Below are positions 1-8,259 of a DNA stretch of 40,960 nt, piece by piece. The stretch is taken from positions 1-40,960 of the forward strand of contig CBCPNA010000072.1 of NCBI GenBank assembly GCA_965120415.1, given 5' to 3'. Origin of the DNA: CBCPNA01 sp965120415 (GTDB lineage: Bacteria; Bacillota; Clostridia; Lachnospirales; CAG-274). Position 1 is the stretch's first letter, and each line of letters begins with the position of its first letter. The translations under genes were made by a program, and so were the position numbers. Below the pieces are notes generated by a model. The model was not told the origin of the DNA and did not search any database. It saw only the letters and a list, made by a program, of their open reading frames with translations.

Positions 1-214
1 TGTAATTTCTGTAAGCTGGTTGTGATTGTAAATCATCTATCATGCTTTGTTGTTCTTCTATAGATAAATCCTCTCTTAATTTTAAAAAATTTACTAACCT
101 TTTTTCTAAATCATCCATTTTTGAAGCATCTAGAAAAACATCTAGCACGTCTGATACAGCTTTTTTCATATCTTCGTATACTTCAGTTGTAAGTACTTTT
201 TTATCTTTAGGCAT
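1..214 (-). CDS. Hypothetical protein, 3' part outside the window
   Basis: A reading frame begins with ATG at 214 and stays open to the window edge, giving 71 codons. It starts MPKDKKVLTTEVYEDM and is a charged, probably helical, soluble sequence with no signal peptide or membrane segment. The ribosome site AGGAGG lies nine bases before the ATG. A plausible promoter and a dyad lie upstream. I do not recognise the family. The overlapping plus-strand frame at 42-293 has no ribosome site and looks like a shadow of this gene. Confidence 0.7.
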   Translation of the reverse strand, partial: MPKDKKVLTTEVYEDMKKAVSDVLDVFLDASKMDDLEKRLVNFLKLREDLSIEEQQSMIDDLQSQPAYRNY

Positions 215-314
215 ATTACCATTCCTCCTTTTTTTAATTAAGTTGTTATTATTTAATTATGCCTCTTATTTTTTAGCGATAATAATTTTATAATATACTT
301 AAAGCTAATATAAA

Positions 315-335
315 ATGTTAGTTAATAACCAACAT
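315..335. promoter_or_regulatory. 21-bp dyad at a predicted transcription start
   Basis: An inverted repeat with arms ATGTTAGTTA and AACCAACAT (one wobble position) sits directly downstream of the predicted -10 box for the partial gene at 1-214. Its place over the likely start site would suit an operator or a short 5' RNA hairpin. The rest of the 215-450 gap is AT-rich sequence in which I see nothing else. Confidence 0.35.
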
Positions 336-339
336 ACAT

Positions 340-368
340 ATATTACCATTATTATCTTTTTATGTCAA
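340..368 (-). promoter_or_regulatory. Sigma-A-type promoter for the partial gene at 1-214
   Basis: On the minus strand TTGACA (363-368) and TAATAT (340-345) are 17 bases apart. The -35 is perfect and the -10 matches 4 of 6. The implied transcript has a leader of about 120 bases before the ATG at 214. Confidence 0.55.
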
Positions 369-450
369 TAATCTTTATTTATTTTTTTATGATTTTTTAA
401 TATTTATTTTAAAATATGATAAATTGTTTATCTTAATAAATCATTTATCT

Positions 451-723
451 TTATTTAAAATTTTGCCAATAATCTTTTTCTTTATTTTCTGTTACTGCGA
501 TATAATAAGCATAAGCTATATCAAATATTTGTGTTTCATCTTCCAATAAATAAAAAATTTTATCTTTTTGATATTTTATATTATCTTTTTTTAAATTTTT
601 GTTATTAAGCCATTTTTTAAAATTATCTTCCCATTCTAAAGCCTTTTCTTCTCCTAATTCTTCATAGCTTAAAATTTCGTCTTTTATTTCAAATAAAAAT
701 TCTTCTATTTCTAATTTTATCAT
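451..723 (-). CDS. Hypothetical acidic 90-residue protein
   Basis: This small soluble protein (starts MIKLEIEEFLFEIKDE) is rich in Glu, Lys and aromatic residues. It has no signal peptide, membrane segment or motif I recognise. It begins 11 bases after the rhomboid stop codon, with AGGAAAGG as ribosome site, so it is most likely the last gene of the ruvAB-exporter-rhomboid operon. Its stop is followed by an AT-only inverted repeat, a poor terminator. Function unknown. Confidence 0.65.
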   Translation of the reverse strand: MIKLEIEEFLFEIKDEILSYEELGEEKALEWEDNFKKWLNNKNLKKDNIKYQKDKIFYLLEDETQIFDIAYAYYIAVTENKEKDYWQNFK

Positions 724-734
724 AAACCTTTCCT

Positions 735-1313
735 CTATTCTTTTTGTTTTAAAAATTTATTGATAAAAATACCTAAAAATAAGCCACAAATACCCCCTAA
801 AATATGTGTAAACTGCGAAATATCATCTTGTATTGTAATACCATAGTAAATTTCTTTTCCTAAATACAGAAATACAATAATTACAGTTGTTAAAGAAATT
901 TTGCCACTTTCAAAATTAGCAAAAGAGCTTAATACAATTAGCATAAAAGCAATACCGCTAGCCCCCAAAAGTATATCTTTTGAAATAATTGTTTGAAAAA
1001 TACCTAAAATAATAGCCGTTATAAAAATTAATACAAGCATATTTCTGGAGCCGTATTTTTCTTCTAGCATAGGTCCTATAAGCAAAATAATAAAAAAATT
1101 GCTAAAATAATGTTCAAAATCTATATGACCAAAAATATGTGCAAATATTCTTATATAAAATAAAGGATCAAAAAGTGATGAATGATATACAGAAAATAAA
1201 AGCCTTGTTGTATAATGATTAGTCATTTGCCCTAATATTAAGACAATTAAAGATAAAAAAGTATAAGTTAAAATAACAGGAGAATTGTATTTAATTTTTT
1301 TTAAATACTTCAT
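735..1313 (-). CDS. Rhomboid-family intramembrane serine protease
   Basis: Rhomboid proteases cut membrane proteins inside the bilayer with a Ser-His dyad. This 192-residue protein has about six hydrophobic segments. The family's His-rich motif before the active site is present as H59, H63, H68 and N72. The nucleophile motif GASG is at 117-120 (Ser119), and the catalytic His is His170 in FTHILGG. Both dyad residues are therefore intact, so it should be an active protease, not an inactive rhomboid-like protein. It begins eight bases after the second exporter permease, whose stop codon overlaps the AGGAGG ribosome site. That coupling suggests co-expression with the exporter, but the substrate is unknown. 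Confidence 0.88.
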   Translation of the reverse strand: MKYLKKIKYNSPVILTYTFLSLIVLILGQMTNHYTTRLLFSVYHSSLFDPLFYIRIFAHIFGHIDFEHYFSNFFIILLIGPMLEEKYGSRNMLVLIFITAIILGIFQTIISKDILLGASGIAFMLIVLSSFANFESGKISLTTVIIVFLYLGKEIYYGITIQDDISQFTHILGGICGLFLGIFINKFLKQKE

Positions 1314-1321
1314 AATTCCTC

Positions 1322-2551
1322 CTATTCGTATCTTAGGGCTTCTATTGGGTCTAGCTTAGCCGCTTTAGATGCTGGATATACTCCAAATATTATACCTACA
1401 ATGCTAGATGCTAACATAGCTATTATAGAAACAGATAAAGATAAAACAGGCTCGCTTACTTCTGTACCCATCATACTAGCTATAAACTCTGCTAAAAAGC
1501 CCCCTATAAAATAACTTCCTATATAGCCAAATATTATACCTAAAATACCTCCTAATAAGCAGATTATTATAGATTCTAATAAAAATTGAAATTTTATATT
1601 AAATTCTGTCGCTCCTAAAGACTTTCTTATACCTATTTCTCTTGTTCTTTCTGTTACGGTAACAAGCATAATATTCATAACACCTATGCCCGCAACTACT
1701 AAAGATATACCAGCAACAAATGTAATAAATAAAGTAAACATACTCATCACTGTTTCTATCATTTCAACTTGTTGAAAATTTGCCATGCTTAAATAGCTAT
1801 CTTCCGACACATCATGATTCGCAGCAATAATTCTTAATAATTCTTTTTGTATATTTGTAACATTATTTATATCATTTACTTCTATATAAAGCATAGTAAA
1901 AGTATCTTCATCAAAAATATCTAATATTGTGTTTAAAGGTATAATAAGCATAGACGATATAAAAGAGCTTTCATTAACATTTGTAACCCCTATAACCTCA
2001 AAAGTATAATCTTTTCCGTTCATATATAGGTTAATTGTTTCTCCTACTACATCTTTTCTGCCAAAAATAGAAAATGCTGTATCTTCATCTATAATAATAA
2101 CTTTGCTTGCAAGCTCATCTTCTTTTTCTGTAAAAATACGTCCGTATTTAAAATCAAAATAGCTTTTTTCCATCATACTAAAAGATGGATTACAACCCAA
2201 AATATTGTATACTTCTTCTTCATCTGGGTTTTTTAGAGTTACACTACCTTGTGCTATATAATATCCAGAAACATAGTTGACATTTTGATTATCTTCTAAA
2301 TTTTCTATATCTTGCAAATTTAGCTCTGGTAGCTTTGATGAAGAATTGAAAAAATTAGGCATAATCTGTATCGCTTGAGAATTGAAGGAGTCAAAAGCAC
2401 TAGATATAGTATTTTCAAAAGAATTACCTATAGATGTTATCGTAATAACAGATGCAATACCTATTATTATACCAACTGTTGTTAGAAAAGTACGCATTTT
2501 GTTTGAAAATACATTAAAAAATGCAGCCTTTATAGCCTCAAAAATTTTCAT
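1322..2551 (-). CDS. MacB/FtsX-type ABC transporter permease (second copy)
   Basis: This 409-residue protein has the layout of the MacB-type permease. An N-terminal membrane helix (about 18-40) follows a KMRTFLTTVGIIIG motif. A large extracytoplasmic domain spans about 45-270. Three C-terminal helices then flank the conserved segment VTVTERTREIGIRKSLGAT, the coupling region that contacts the ATPase. It has no fused ATPase domain. It starts 11 bases after a homologous permease gene, sharing an identical 77-base stretch with it. The two could form a heterodimer with the single ATPase encoded upstream. The transported substrate cannot be read from the sequence; peptide, lipid or drug export are possible for this family. 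Confidence 0.87.
   Translation of the reverse strand: MKIFEAIKAAFFNVFSNKMRTFLTTVGIIIGIASVITITSIGNSFENTISSAFDSFNSQAIQIMPNFFNSSSKLPELNLQDIENLEDNQNVNYVSGYYIAQGSVTLKNPDEEEVYNILGCNPSFSMMEKSYFDFKYGRIFTEKEDELASKVIIIDEDTAFSIFGRKDVVGETINLYMNGKDYTFEVIGVTNVNESSFISSMLIIPLNTILDIFDEDTFTMLYIEVNDINNVTNIQKELLRIIAANHDVSEDSYLSMANFQQVEMIETVMSMFTLFITFVAGISLVVAGIGVMNIMLVTVTERTREIGIRKSLGATEFNIKFQFLLESIIICLLGGILGIIFGYIGSYFIGGFLAEFIASMMGTEVSEPVLSLSVSIIAMLASSIVGIIFGVYPASKAAKLDPIEALRYE
1611..1687 (-). repeat. 77-base identity block, copy in second permease gene
   Basis: These 77 bases are identical to 2834-2910 in the neighbouring permease gene. They encode the conserved MNIMLVTVTERTREIG and SLGA region. A second near-identical stretch of about 50 bases occurs at the 3' end of both genes, around 1339-1389 and 2580-2631. 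Confidence 0.85.
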
Positions 2552-2562
2552 ATATTTTCCTC

Positions 2563-3780
2563 CTATTCATACCTAAGTGCTTCTATTGGGTCTAGCTTAG
2601 CCGCCTTAGATGCTGGATATACTCCAAATACAATACCTATAAAGCTTGATACAACAACAGCAAAAAATACAACAACTAAAGATACACTAGGTACAATAGA
2701 ATTGCCTATAAGCTTTAAAACCTTAGCGCTCAAATATGTGCCAAAATACCCGAATAATATACCCATAATACCACCAAATAGAGATATAGAAAGCGACTCT
2801 ATTAAAAATTGCATTTTTATATTATTATTGGTTGCTCCTAAAGACTTTCTTATACCTATTTCTCTTGTTCTTTCTGTTACGGTAACAAGCATAATATTCA
2901 TAACACCTATACCCCCTACTAATAAAGATATAGACGCAACAAAGCCTATAAATATGGTAAAAATCTGTATTGTAGATTGCATTATTTCTAAAATTTCAAA
3001 ATTACCAGTAAAGCTATATTTTACCGGGCTATTATTATGATTAGCAGATATTACCCTTAGCGCCTCTATTTTTGTCTGGTTTAGTAAATTTGTATTTTTA
3101 AGGATTAAATTAATGCTTGATATTTTATCATCTGCATCTCCAGCATCCATGACAAGCTCTATAGGAGCATAAATGGTTGAGGTGCTAAAAAGCCCTTGCT
3201 CTTCTGTTTCATAAACTCCAACAACAGTAAGCTTTAATGTTTTATCATTTGAAAGAACGGTTACATCTATTGTTTCTCCTGTTACATCTGTTCGCCCAAA
3301 AACATCGTTAGCAAAATTGTTATCTATAACACAAACGTTAGAAGAATTTGTAACTTCTTGTTCTTGCAAAAATCTACCGTATAGTATAGTTAGCTTTTCT
3401 ATATTACCTGCTTGTTCATTAACTCCATATAAGCTAGCGGTATCTGTTTCTTTTGGGTTTTTTAATTTTACTTCAACGTTTGTGCTATATATAGGTGTTA
3501 CATAATTTATATTAACAAGATTTTTTAAGCTTTCAACATCTTTTAATTTTAATTCATCGCTATCTCTAATTGTTTCTTTATAGCTTGTTGATATACTTAC
3601 CGTATCGGCGTTGAAGGAAGAAAAGTTGCTATCTATCTGCTCCTGAAAACCGTCGCCTATAGCTGTTATTACCATAACACTTGTTATACCTATTATAATA
3701 CCAAGGGTTGTAAGAAATGTTCTCATTTTACTTGAAAAAATGTTAAAAAAAGCTGTTTTAAAATTTTCAAAAAAACTCAT
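2563..3780 (-). CDS. MacB/FtsX-type ABC transporter permease (first copy)
   Basis: This 405-residue paralogue of the next gene has the same layout: an N-terminal helix after KMRTFLTTLGIIIG, an extracytoplasmic MacB-type domain (about 45-265), and three C-terminal helices around the ERTREIGIRKSLGAT coupling segment. Its ATG shares one base with the stop codon of the ATPase gene (TAATG), so translation of the pair is probably coupled. The extracytoplasmic domains of the two permeases differ clearly while their C-terminal parts are much closer. This fits two diverged half-transporters kept together, with conversion or constraint at the ATPase interface. Confidence 0.88.
   Translation of the reverse strand: MSFFENFKTAFFNIFSSKMRTFLTTLGIIIGITSVMVITAIGDGFQEQIDSNFSSFNADTVSISTSYKETIRDSDELKLKDVESLKNLVNINYVTPIYSTNVEVKLKNPKETDTASLYGVNEQAGNIEKLTILYGRFLQEQEVTNSSNVCVIDNNFANDVFGRTDVTGETIDVTVLSNDKTLKLTVVGVYETEEQGLFSTSTIYAPIELVMDAGDADDKISSINLILKNTNLLNQTKIEALRVISANHNNSPVKYSFTGNFEILEIMQSTIQIFTIFIGFVASISLLVGGIGVMNIMLVTVTERTREIGIRKSLGATNNNIKMQFLIESLSISLFGGIMGILFGYFGTYLSAKVLKLIGNSIVPSVSLVVVFFAVVVSSFIGIVFGVYPASKAAKLDPIEALRYE
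2834..2910 (-). repeat. 77-base identity block, copy in first permease gene
   Basis: This is identical at every base, including synonymous positions, to 1611-1687. The flanking codons differ. Confidence 0.85.
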
Positions 3781-4499
3781 TATTCTTCACCCACAATCTT
3801 CTGATTATCGTTAAAATAATCTTCCAAAACAAGCCCATCTTTAAATCTTATTATCCTTTTTGTATATTCTGCTACATCTGGCTCATGCGTAACCATAACG
3901 ATAGTTACGCCGGTATTATTTAATTTTTGAAAAATTTCTATTATCTCAAAAGTAGATTTAGAATCTAAATTACCTGTTGGCTCATCTGCTAATAATATAG
4001 CGGGGTCATTAACAAGGCTCCTTGCTATAGCAACACGTTGCCTTTGCCCCCCAGACATTTCATTAGGCTTATGATGCTCACGCCCAGAAAGCCCAACGCT
4101 AGCTAGAGCTGCTTTTGCCTTTTCTCTTCTTTTTTTGATAGAAACGCCTGCATATACCATAGGTAATTCTACATTTCGTAAAGCAGAAAATTTTGGCAAA
4201 AGGTTGAACGATTGAAAAACAAAACCTATTTTTTTATTTCTAACAAAGGCTAATCTTTTACCAGAAATTTTGCTAACATCTTCTCCATCCAAAATATATT
4301 TTCCGCTTGTTAGTGTATCAAGGCAACCCAAAATATTCATCATTGTAGATTTACCACAACCAGAAGAACCCATGATAGAAACAAACTCGCCTGGAGAAAC
4401 AGAAAAATTAGCCCCTTTTAAAGCCTCGACTTCTATTTTGCCGTTTCTATAAACTTTTCTTACATTTTCAATTTTTAATATATGATTATCATTTTGCAT
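3780..4499 (-). CDS. MacB/LolD-type ABC transporter ATP-binding protein
   Basis: This 239-residue ATPase energises the two adjacent permeases. Walker A GSSGCGKST is at 44-52, the Q-loop FVFQSFNLLP near 94-103, the signature MSGGQR at 148-153, Walker B AILLADEP near 167-174, and the switch His in MVTHEPD. The EPTGNLDS sequence after Walker B is typical of the MacB/LolD/FtsE group. It lies between the fusion-protein gene (21 bases upstream) and the first permease (one-base overlap). All catalytic motifs are intact. Confidence 0.93.
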   Translation of the reverse strand: MQNDNHILKIENVRKVYRNGKIEVEALKGANFSVSPGEFVSIMGSSGCGKSTMMNILGCLDTLTSGKYILDGEDVSKISGKRLAFVRNKKIGFVFQSFNLLPKFSALRNVELPMVYAGVSIKKRREKAKAALASVGLSGREHHKPNEMSGGQRQRVAIARSLVNDPAILLADEPTGNLDSKSTFEIIEIFQKLNNTGVTIVMVTHEPDVAEYTKRIIRFKDGLVLEDYFNDNQKIVGEE

Positions 4500-4520
4500 A
4501 TTAAGCCCTCCTTATTAACT

Positions 4521-5888
4521 TTATACTGTGGAGGTTTTTGTAACTTTAGTACCTTCTGTTAAGCTATCATCTGGAGAAGATACAATAATCTCTCCTTCTA
4601 AAAGCCCTTCTACAGATACTAAAGAGTTTTCAAAAGTTTTAATTGTTATATTTCTTTTTTCTAAAATATCCTTATCATTTATAACAAAAACATAAGGGTC
4701 GCTATCTGTTTCTGTCATGTAAGATACAATAGGTATTACAGTTGCATCTTCATCAATATCTGTTATTATTTCTAAATCTGCTGTATAACCTGCTTTTATA
4801 TCGACATTTTCTGGTACAGAAACTTCTATTTTTACAACATTTGTACTACTGCTAGAGCTTGTTTCTGCTGTAGGATAAATTTTTGTAATAGTACCTTTAT
4901 ATGTTTCATCAAATGCTTCAAAAGTTATATTAACCTCTTGATTAAGCGCTACATTTTGCATATCATATTCTGGAACATAAGCCTCTATAATAAGCTCATC
5001 TGTCCCTATTTCTGCTATTAAGGTGCCTTCTTGTACAGTAGAACCTTCTGTTACATAAACATTTGTTACAATACCACTAGCTGGAGAAGTTATTTCTGTT
5101 TTAAATTTATTTATATCTTCTTGTAATTGGCTAATTTTTAATTCTGCTTGTTGTACTGCAACTTTTTGTGTTTCTATTCTATTTTGGTTAGACGCCTCTG
5201 TAACGCTATTTTGAGCTGATTCTAACTGTTGTTTATTATATTCTAACTGATTTTTAGCAACTGTAATAGAATTTTCTATACTTTGCGCTTGTTCTTCTAA
5301 GCTTGTTAAGCTATCTTCATAGCTTTCTAATTCTTTTAAAGAAATAGCTCCTTGGTCATAAAGCTTTTTAGCATTTTCATAATCTGTTGTAGCTTTTATA
5401 ATTTTATCTTCTACAGAATTTAAATTTGTTTCATATTCTGCTATACTTGTTTCTGTTTGTAAAATTTGTGTTTCTAGCTGGGTTATTTGTACAGTTTCGG
5501 TCGGTATATATAAGCTTTCTAAAGAAAGTTTAGCAGATTGTAAAGAAAGTTTGGCCTCTTCTAATTGCCTTTTTAAAGAATCTAAAGAGTCACTGCTGTA
5601 TGTAAGTATCGTGCTATCTGATGTAACACTATCACCTTCTTTAATAGACAAAGTTTGTATTTTGCCTGTACTTTCTGAATATACAGAAATTGTATCTTTA
5701 AATACAACTTCGCCATCTGCTTCTACAGTGCTTATTACAGTTTGTTTAGCAACCTCATATGTACTTACCTCAACAGCTGCATCTGCATCTTGCCCTAAAA
5801 GCACCATCTTTCTTGAAATAAATATAATTATCAAAATAACTATTATAACAATTACTGTTATAGTTATAGTTTTTTTGGATTTTTGCAT
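4521..5888 (-). CDS. MacA/HlyD-like membrane fusion subunit of ABC exporter
   Basis: This 455-residue protein has an N-terminal membrane anchor (about 7-28) and no lipobox cysteine. The lipoyl-like half-motifs lie near 75-105 and 262-292, separated by a long coiled coil (about 105-255, rich in Gln, Glu and Ser). A beta-barrel and membrane-proximal domain follow. This is the arrangement of MacA/YknX-type adaptors, which in Gram-positives work with MacB-like permeases. It starts 12 bases after ruvB; the ruvB stop TAG forms part of its AGGAGG ribosome site, so it is co-transcribed with ruvAB. Substrate unknown. Confidence 0.88.
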   Translation of the reverse strand: MQKSKKTITITVIVIIVILIIIFISRKMVLLGQDADAAVEVSTYEVAKQTVISTVEADGEVVFKDTISVYSESTGKIQTLSIKEGDSVTSDSTILTYSSDSLDSLKRQLEEAKLSLQSAKLSLESLYIPTETVQITQLETQILQTETSIAEYETNLNSVEDKIIKATTDYENAKKLYDQGAISLKELESYEDSLTSLEEQAQSIENSITVAKNQLEYNKQQLESAQNSVTEASNQNRIETQKVAVQQAELKISQLQEDINKFKTEITSPASGIVTNVYVTEGSTVQEGTLIAEIGTDELIIEAYVPEYDMQNVALNQEVNITFEAFDETYKGTITKIYPTAETSSSSSTNVVKIEVSVPENVDIKAGYTADLEIITDIDEDATVIPIVSYMTETDSDPYVFVINDKDILEKRNITIKTFENSLVSVEGLLEGEIIVSSPDDSLTEGTKVTKTSTV

Positions 5889-5900
5889 TTTAAATTCCTC

Positions 5901-6905
5901 CTAAATTTCAATACCAAAATGTTTATATCCAAGTTTTGTTACCTCTCTACCACGAGGGGTTCTTTTTATAAAGCCAAGCCTTATAAGATAAGGTTCATAT
6001 ACTTCTTCTATTGTATCTGTTTCTTCTCCTATAGATACTGCTAAATTTTCTACCCCAACAGGCCCTCCAGCAAATTTTTCTATAATAGTTTTTAAAATTT
6101 TGTTGTCTATCAAATCAAGACCTAATTTATCTACATCTAATAAGTTTAATGTTTCATTTGCTACAGTTTCTGTTATCTTGCCAAAATATTTAACTTGTGC
6201 AAAATCTCTAACCCTTTTTAAAAGCCTATTTGCGATACGTGGTGTACCTCTTGACCTTTTTGCTATTTCAAAAGCACCTTTTTTATCTATTTCTATTTCT
6301 AGCACATTAGCAGAACGCTCCACAATCTGCGCCAGCTCTTCATTTGAATACATTTCTAAACGGCTAATAACCCCAAATCTATCTCTTAAAGGGTTTGTTA
6401 AAAGCCCTATCCTTGTTGTCGCACCTATAAGAGTAAATTTAGGTAATTCTATCCTAATACTTTTGCTAGAAGGTCCTTTACCTATAACAATATCAAGAAA
6501 AAAATCCTCCATAGCAGAATATAAAAGCTCTTCTACTATTCTATTTAGTCTATGTATTTCATCTATAAATAAAATATCGCCTTCATTTAAATTATTTAAA
6601 ATAGCAGCCATATCGCCTGTTTTTTCTATAGCAGGGCCTGATGTTATTTTTATACTGCTTTCCATTTCATGAGCTATTATATTAGCAAGAGTTGTTTTGC
6701 CAAGCCCAGGAGGGCCATATAGCAAGACATGATCTAAAGGCTCTTTTCTCATTTTGGCTGCTTGTATATATATTTTTAGCATTTCTTTAACCTTTTCTTG
6801 CCCTATATATGTATCTATAGAGTGCGGACGTAACTTTTTTTCTATTTCATAATCTTCTTGCCTAAAATCTCCTGTAATAATCCTATCTTCTATTTTAATC
6901 ACCAC
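5901..6905 (-). CDS. ruvB: Holliday junction branch migration helicase RuvB
   Basis: RuvB is the AAA+ motor that drives Holliday junction branch migration with RuvA. This 334-residue protein has the family layout: IGQEKVK near the start, Walker A GPPGLGKTT, Walker B LFIDEIHRLN, sensor ATTRIGLLTNPLRDRFG with the arginine finger, and the C-terminal winged helix (GRPRG-type motif TPRGREVT). The length is typical. The start is uncertain: the frame opens with two GTG codons directly after the ruvA stop and no ATG is nearby, so I take the first GTG. ruvA and ruvB are adjacent without a gap. Confidence 0.95.
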   Translation of the reverse strand: MVIKIEDRIITGDFRQEDYEIEKKLRPHSIDTYIGQEKVKEMLKIYIQAAKMRKEPLDHVLLYGPPGLGKTTLANIIAHEMESSIKITSGPAIEKTGDMAAILNNLNEGDILFIDEIHRLNRIVEELLYSAMEDFFLDIVIGKGPSSKSIRIELPKFTLIGATTRIGLLTNPLRDRFGVISRLEMYSNEELAQIVERSANVLEIEIDKKGAFEIAKRSRGTPRIANRLLKRVRDFAQVKYFGKITETVANETLNLLDVDKLGLDLIDNKILKTIIEKFAGGPVGVENLAVSIGEETDTIEEVYEPYLIRLGFIKRTPRGREVTKLGYKHFGIEI

Positions 6906-7496
6906 CTATTTAGAAAGTAATTTAAGTGCTTTACTTATAATTTTATCCAATGGTAAATCTTCTTGTATTTTATCTATAGCAAGTATAACTTCACTTTTTG
7001 AAAAGCCAAGTTCTAATAAAGCCTCTATAGCATCTTTTTTAATATCTGTTTCATTATTATTAATATAATTTAATGTATTTTCATAAGCTTTATCAAAAAT
7101 TTTGTCTTTTAATTCAAGCACTATCCTTTGGGCTGTTTTGCTCCCTATACCAACCCCTTTTGCAAGCTTTTTGGTATCTGAATACATAATAGCTGTCATA
7201 AGCTCATCAAAAGACATAGCATTTAAAAGAGATATAGCGCTTTTTGGTCCAACACCGGACACTAAAATAAGCTTTTCAAATATGTCTAGCTCCTCTTTTA
7301 ATAAAAAGCCAAATAAAGATATTTCATCTTGTTTAATGTTCATGTAGGTATATACTTCTATTTCTAATGAAGTTTTAGAAATGTGTTCTAAAACTTTGTC
7401 CGTAACAAAAACTTTATACCCTATACCATTATTTATAATTAAGATAGTATTAGGACTAAAAATTTTAGCAACACCTTTTATAAAACTAATCAACAT
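6906..7496 (-). CDS. ruvA: Holliday junction DNA-binding protein RuvA
   Basis: RuvA binds the four-way junction and recruits RuvB. The 196-residue protein has an N-terminal OB fold (about 1-62), tandem helix-hairpin-helix motifs (LILVSGVGPKSAISLL and LAKGVGIGSKTAQRIV) and a C-terminal domain III (about 145-196) that contacts RuvB. AGGAGG lies just before the ATG. It is the first gene of the operon running down to 451. I see no ruvC, which Firmicutes normally lack. The gap upstream (7497-7747) has no gene and no convincing promoter. Confidence 0.95.
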   Translation of the reverse strand: MLISFIKGVAKIFSPNTILIINNGIGYKVFVTDKVLEHISKTSLEIEVYTYMNIKQDEISLFGFLLKEELDIFEKLILVSGVGPKSAISLLNAMSFDELMTAIMYSDTKKLAKGVGIGSKTAQRIVLELKDKIFDKAYENTLNYINNNETDIKKDAIEALLELGFSKSEVILAIDKIQEDLPLDKIISKALKLLSK

Positions 7497-7696
7497 TAAT
7501 CCTCCTAATGTAGTTAAAATTAATAAATAATTTTTGTATTTATGTAATTATTGTAAGCTGAAAGCAAAATAAAACAATACTAAGCACTATAAAATTAAAG
7601 AGGCGAAATACCTTATAGTAAAAGCTATTAATGTGCAAACATAGTTAAATAAAAGCAATATAGGTATTTATAAATAGTAAAAAATTAGCCAATAAT

Positions 7697-7726
7697 AAGC
7701 ATAAAAATAGGGGACATTATGCTTAA
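7697..7726 (-). terminator. Weak AT-rich hairpin after the DUF4250 gene
   Basis: TAAGCATAA and TTATGCTTA form a nine-pair stem with a 12-base loop between the DUF4250 gene and ruvA. It has only two G-C pairs and no clean T-tract, so it is a doubtful terminator. Elsewhere in 7497-7747 I see only a seven-base inverted repeat (ACTATAA/TTATAGT) around 7590-7622. Confidence 0.3.
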
Positions 7727-7747
7727 TAATAAATGATAAATATCTTT

Positions 7748-7924
7748 TTATTTAAACTGATTTTCTTTAGCATTATAAAAGTAGCCTAAAGTATTTAGCT
7801 TGTTGTTTAATTCATCTTTAGATATGTTATAATTTGTGCAAAATTTATCTATATTTGCAAAATCATCTCTAAGCTTTGTATTAACAAAACTTAAAAGCAT
7901 ATTAGGATCTTTAGGTAAATCCAT
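7748..7924 (-). CDS. DUF4250 family small protein
   Basis: A 58-residue protein starting MDLPKDPNMLLSFVNTKLRD. The start MDLPKDP and the following LLSFVN-KLRD match the small DUF4250 proteins common in Clostridia. It has no membrane segment or signal peptide, and the pattern suggests a compact helical protein. The function is unknown. AAGGAG lies seven bases before the ATG. It lies alone between glnA and ruvA, and a -10-like TATAAT upstream suggests its own promoter. The family assignment is from memory of its conserved start. Confidence 0.82.
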   Translation of the reverse strand: MDLPKDPNMLLSFVNTKLRDDFANIDKFCTNYNISKDELNNKLNTLGYFYNAKENQFK

Positions 7925-7958
7925 AAAAACACTCCTTAAAATAGATTAGCTAGCTTAT

Positions 7959-7987
7959 ATTATACTACATATTTTTTAAAAAATCTA
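7959..7987 (-). promoter_or_regulatory. Possible promoter for the DUF4250 gene
   Basis: A perfect TATAAT (7959-7964) is followed by a leader of about 30 bases. The -35 position (TAGATT) matches only 3 of 6, so this is a partial prediction. Confidence 0.4.
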
Positions 7988-8138
7988 TAGTAATATATTA
8001 ATAGTATACTAATTTTTTAAAAAAATATTATATTTTTATATAAATAAAAAAACACTTATAAAAATAAACACTTTAAAGCTAAAAACAAAATAAAAAGTAG
8101 CTTTTAATTTTTAATACAAAGCTTTGCTTCATATATAT

Positions 8139-8233
8139 AAAAAGCTAAATTTTAAAGTCTTTAGCCCTTGCATAAAAAACAAATTTTTAAGCTATAAATA
8201 CAAGGTGAAAGGGCGTAGACTTTATCTACCCCC
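8139..8233 (-). terminator. Structured region downstream of glnA
   Basis: This 3' region of glnA holds two hairpins. The first (8211-8233) pairs GGGGGTAGA with TCTACGCCC apart from one mismatch, but has no T-tract. The second (8144-8165) pairs GCTAAA with TTTAGC and is followed by five T on the minus strand, the better terminator. CCTTG and CAAGG between them could close a larger structure. The remainder of the gap (7965-8138) is AT-rich and I see nothing there apart from the palindrome CAAAGCTTTG near 8118. Confidence 0.45.
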
Positions 8234-8259
8234 ATTTATAAAATAAGTGCTTTTTTATT

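Noticed and set aside
42..293. Plus-strand reading frame of 83 codons
   Set aside because: It has no ribosome site, has an odd Ser/Phe-rich composition, and overlaps a better minus-strand frame with AGGAGG.
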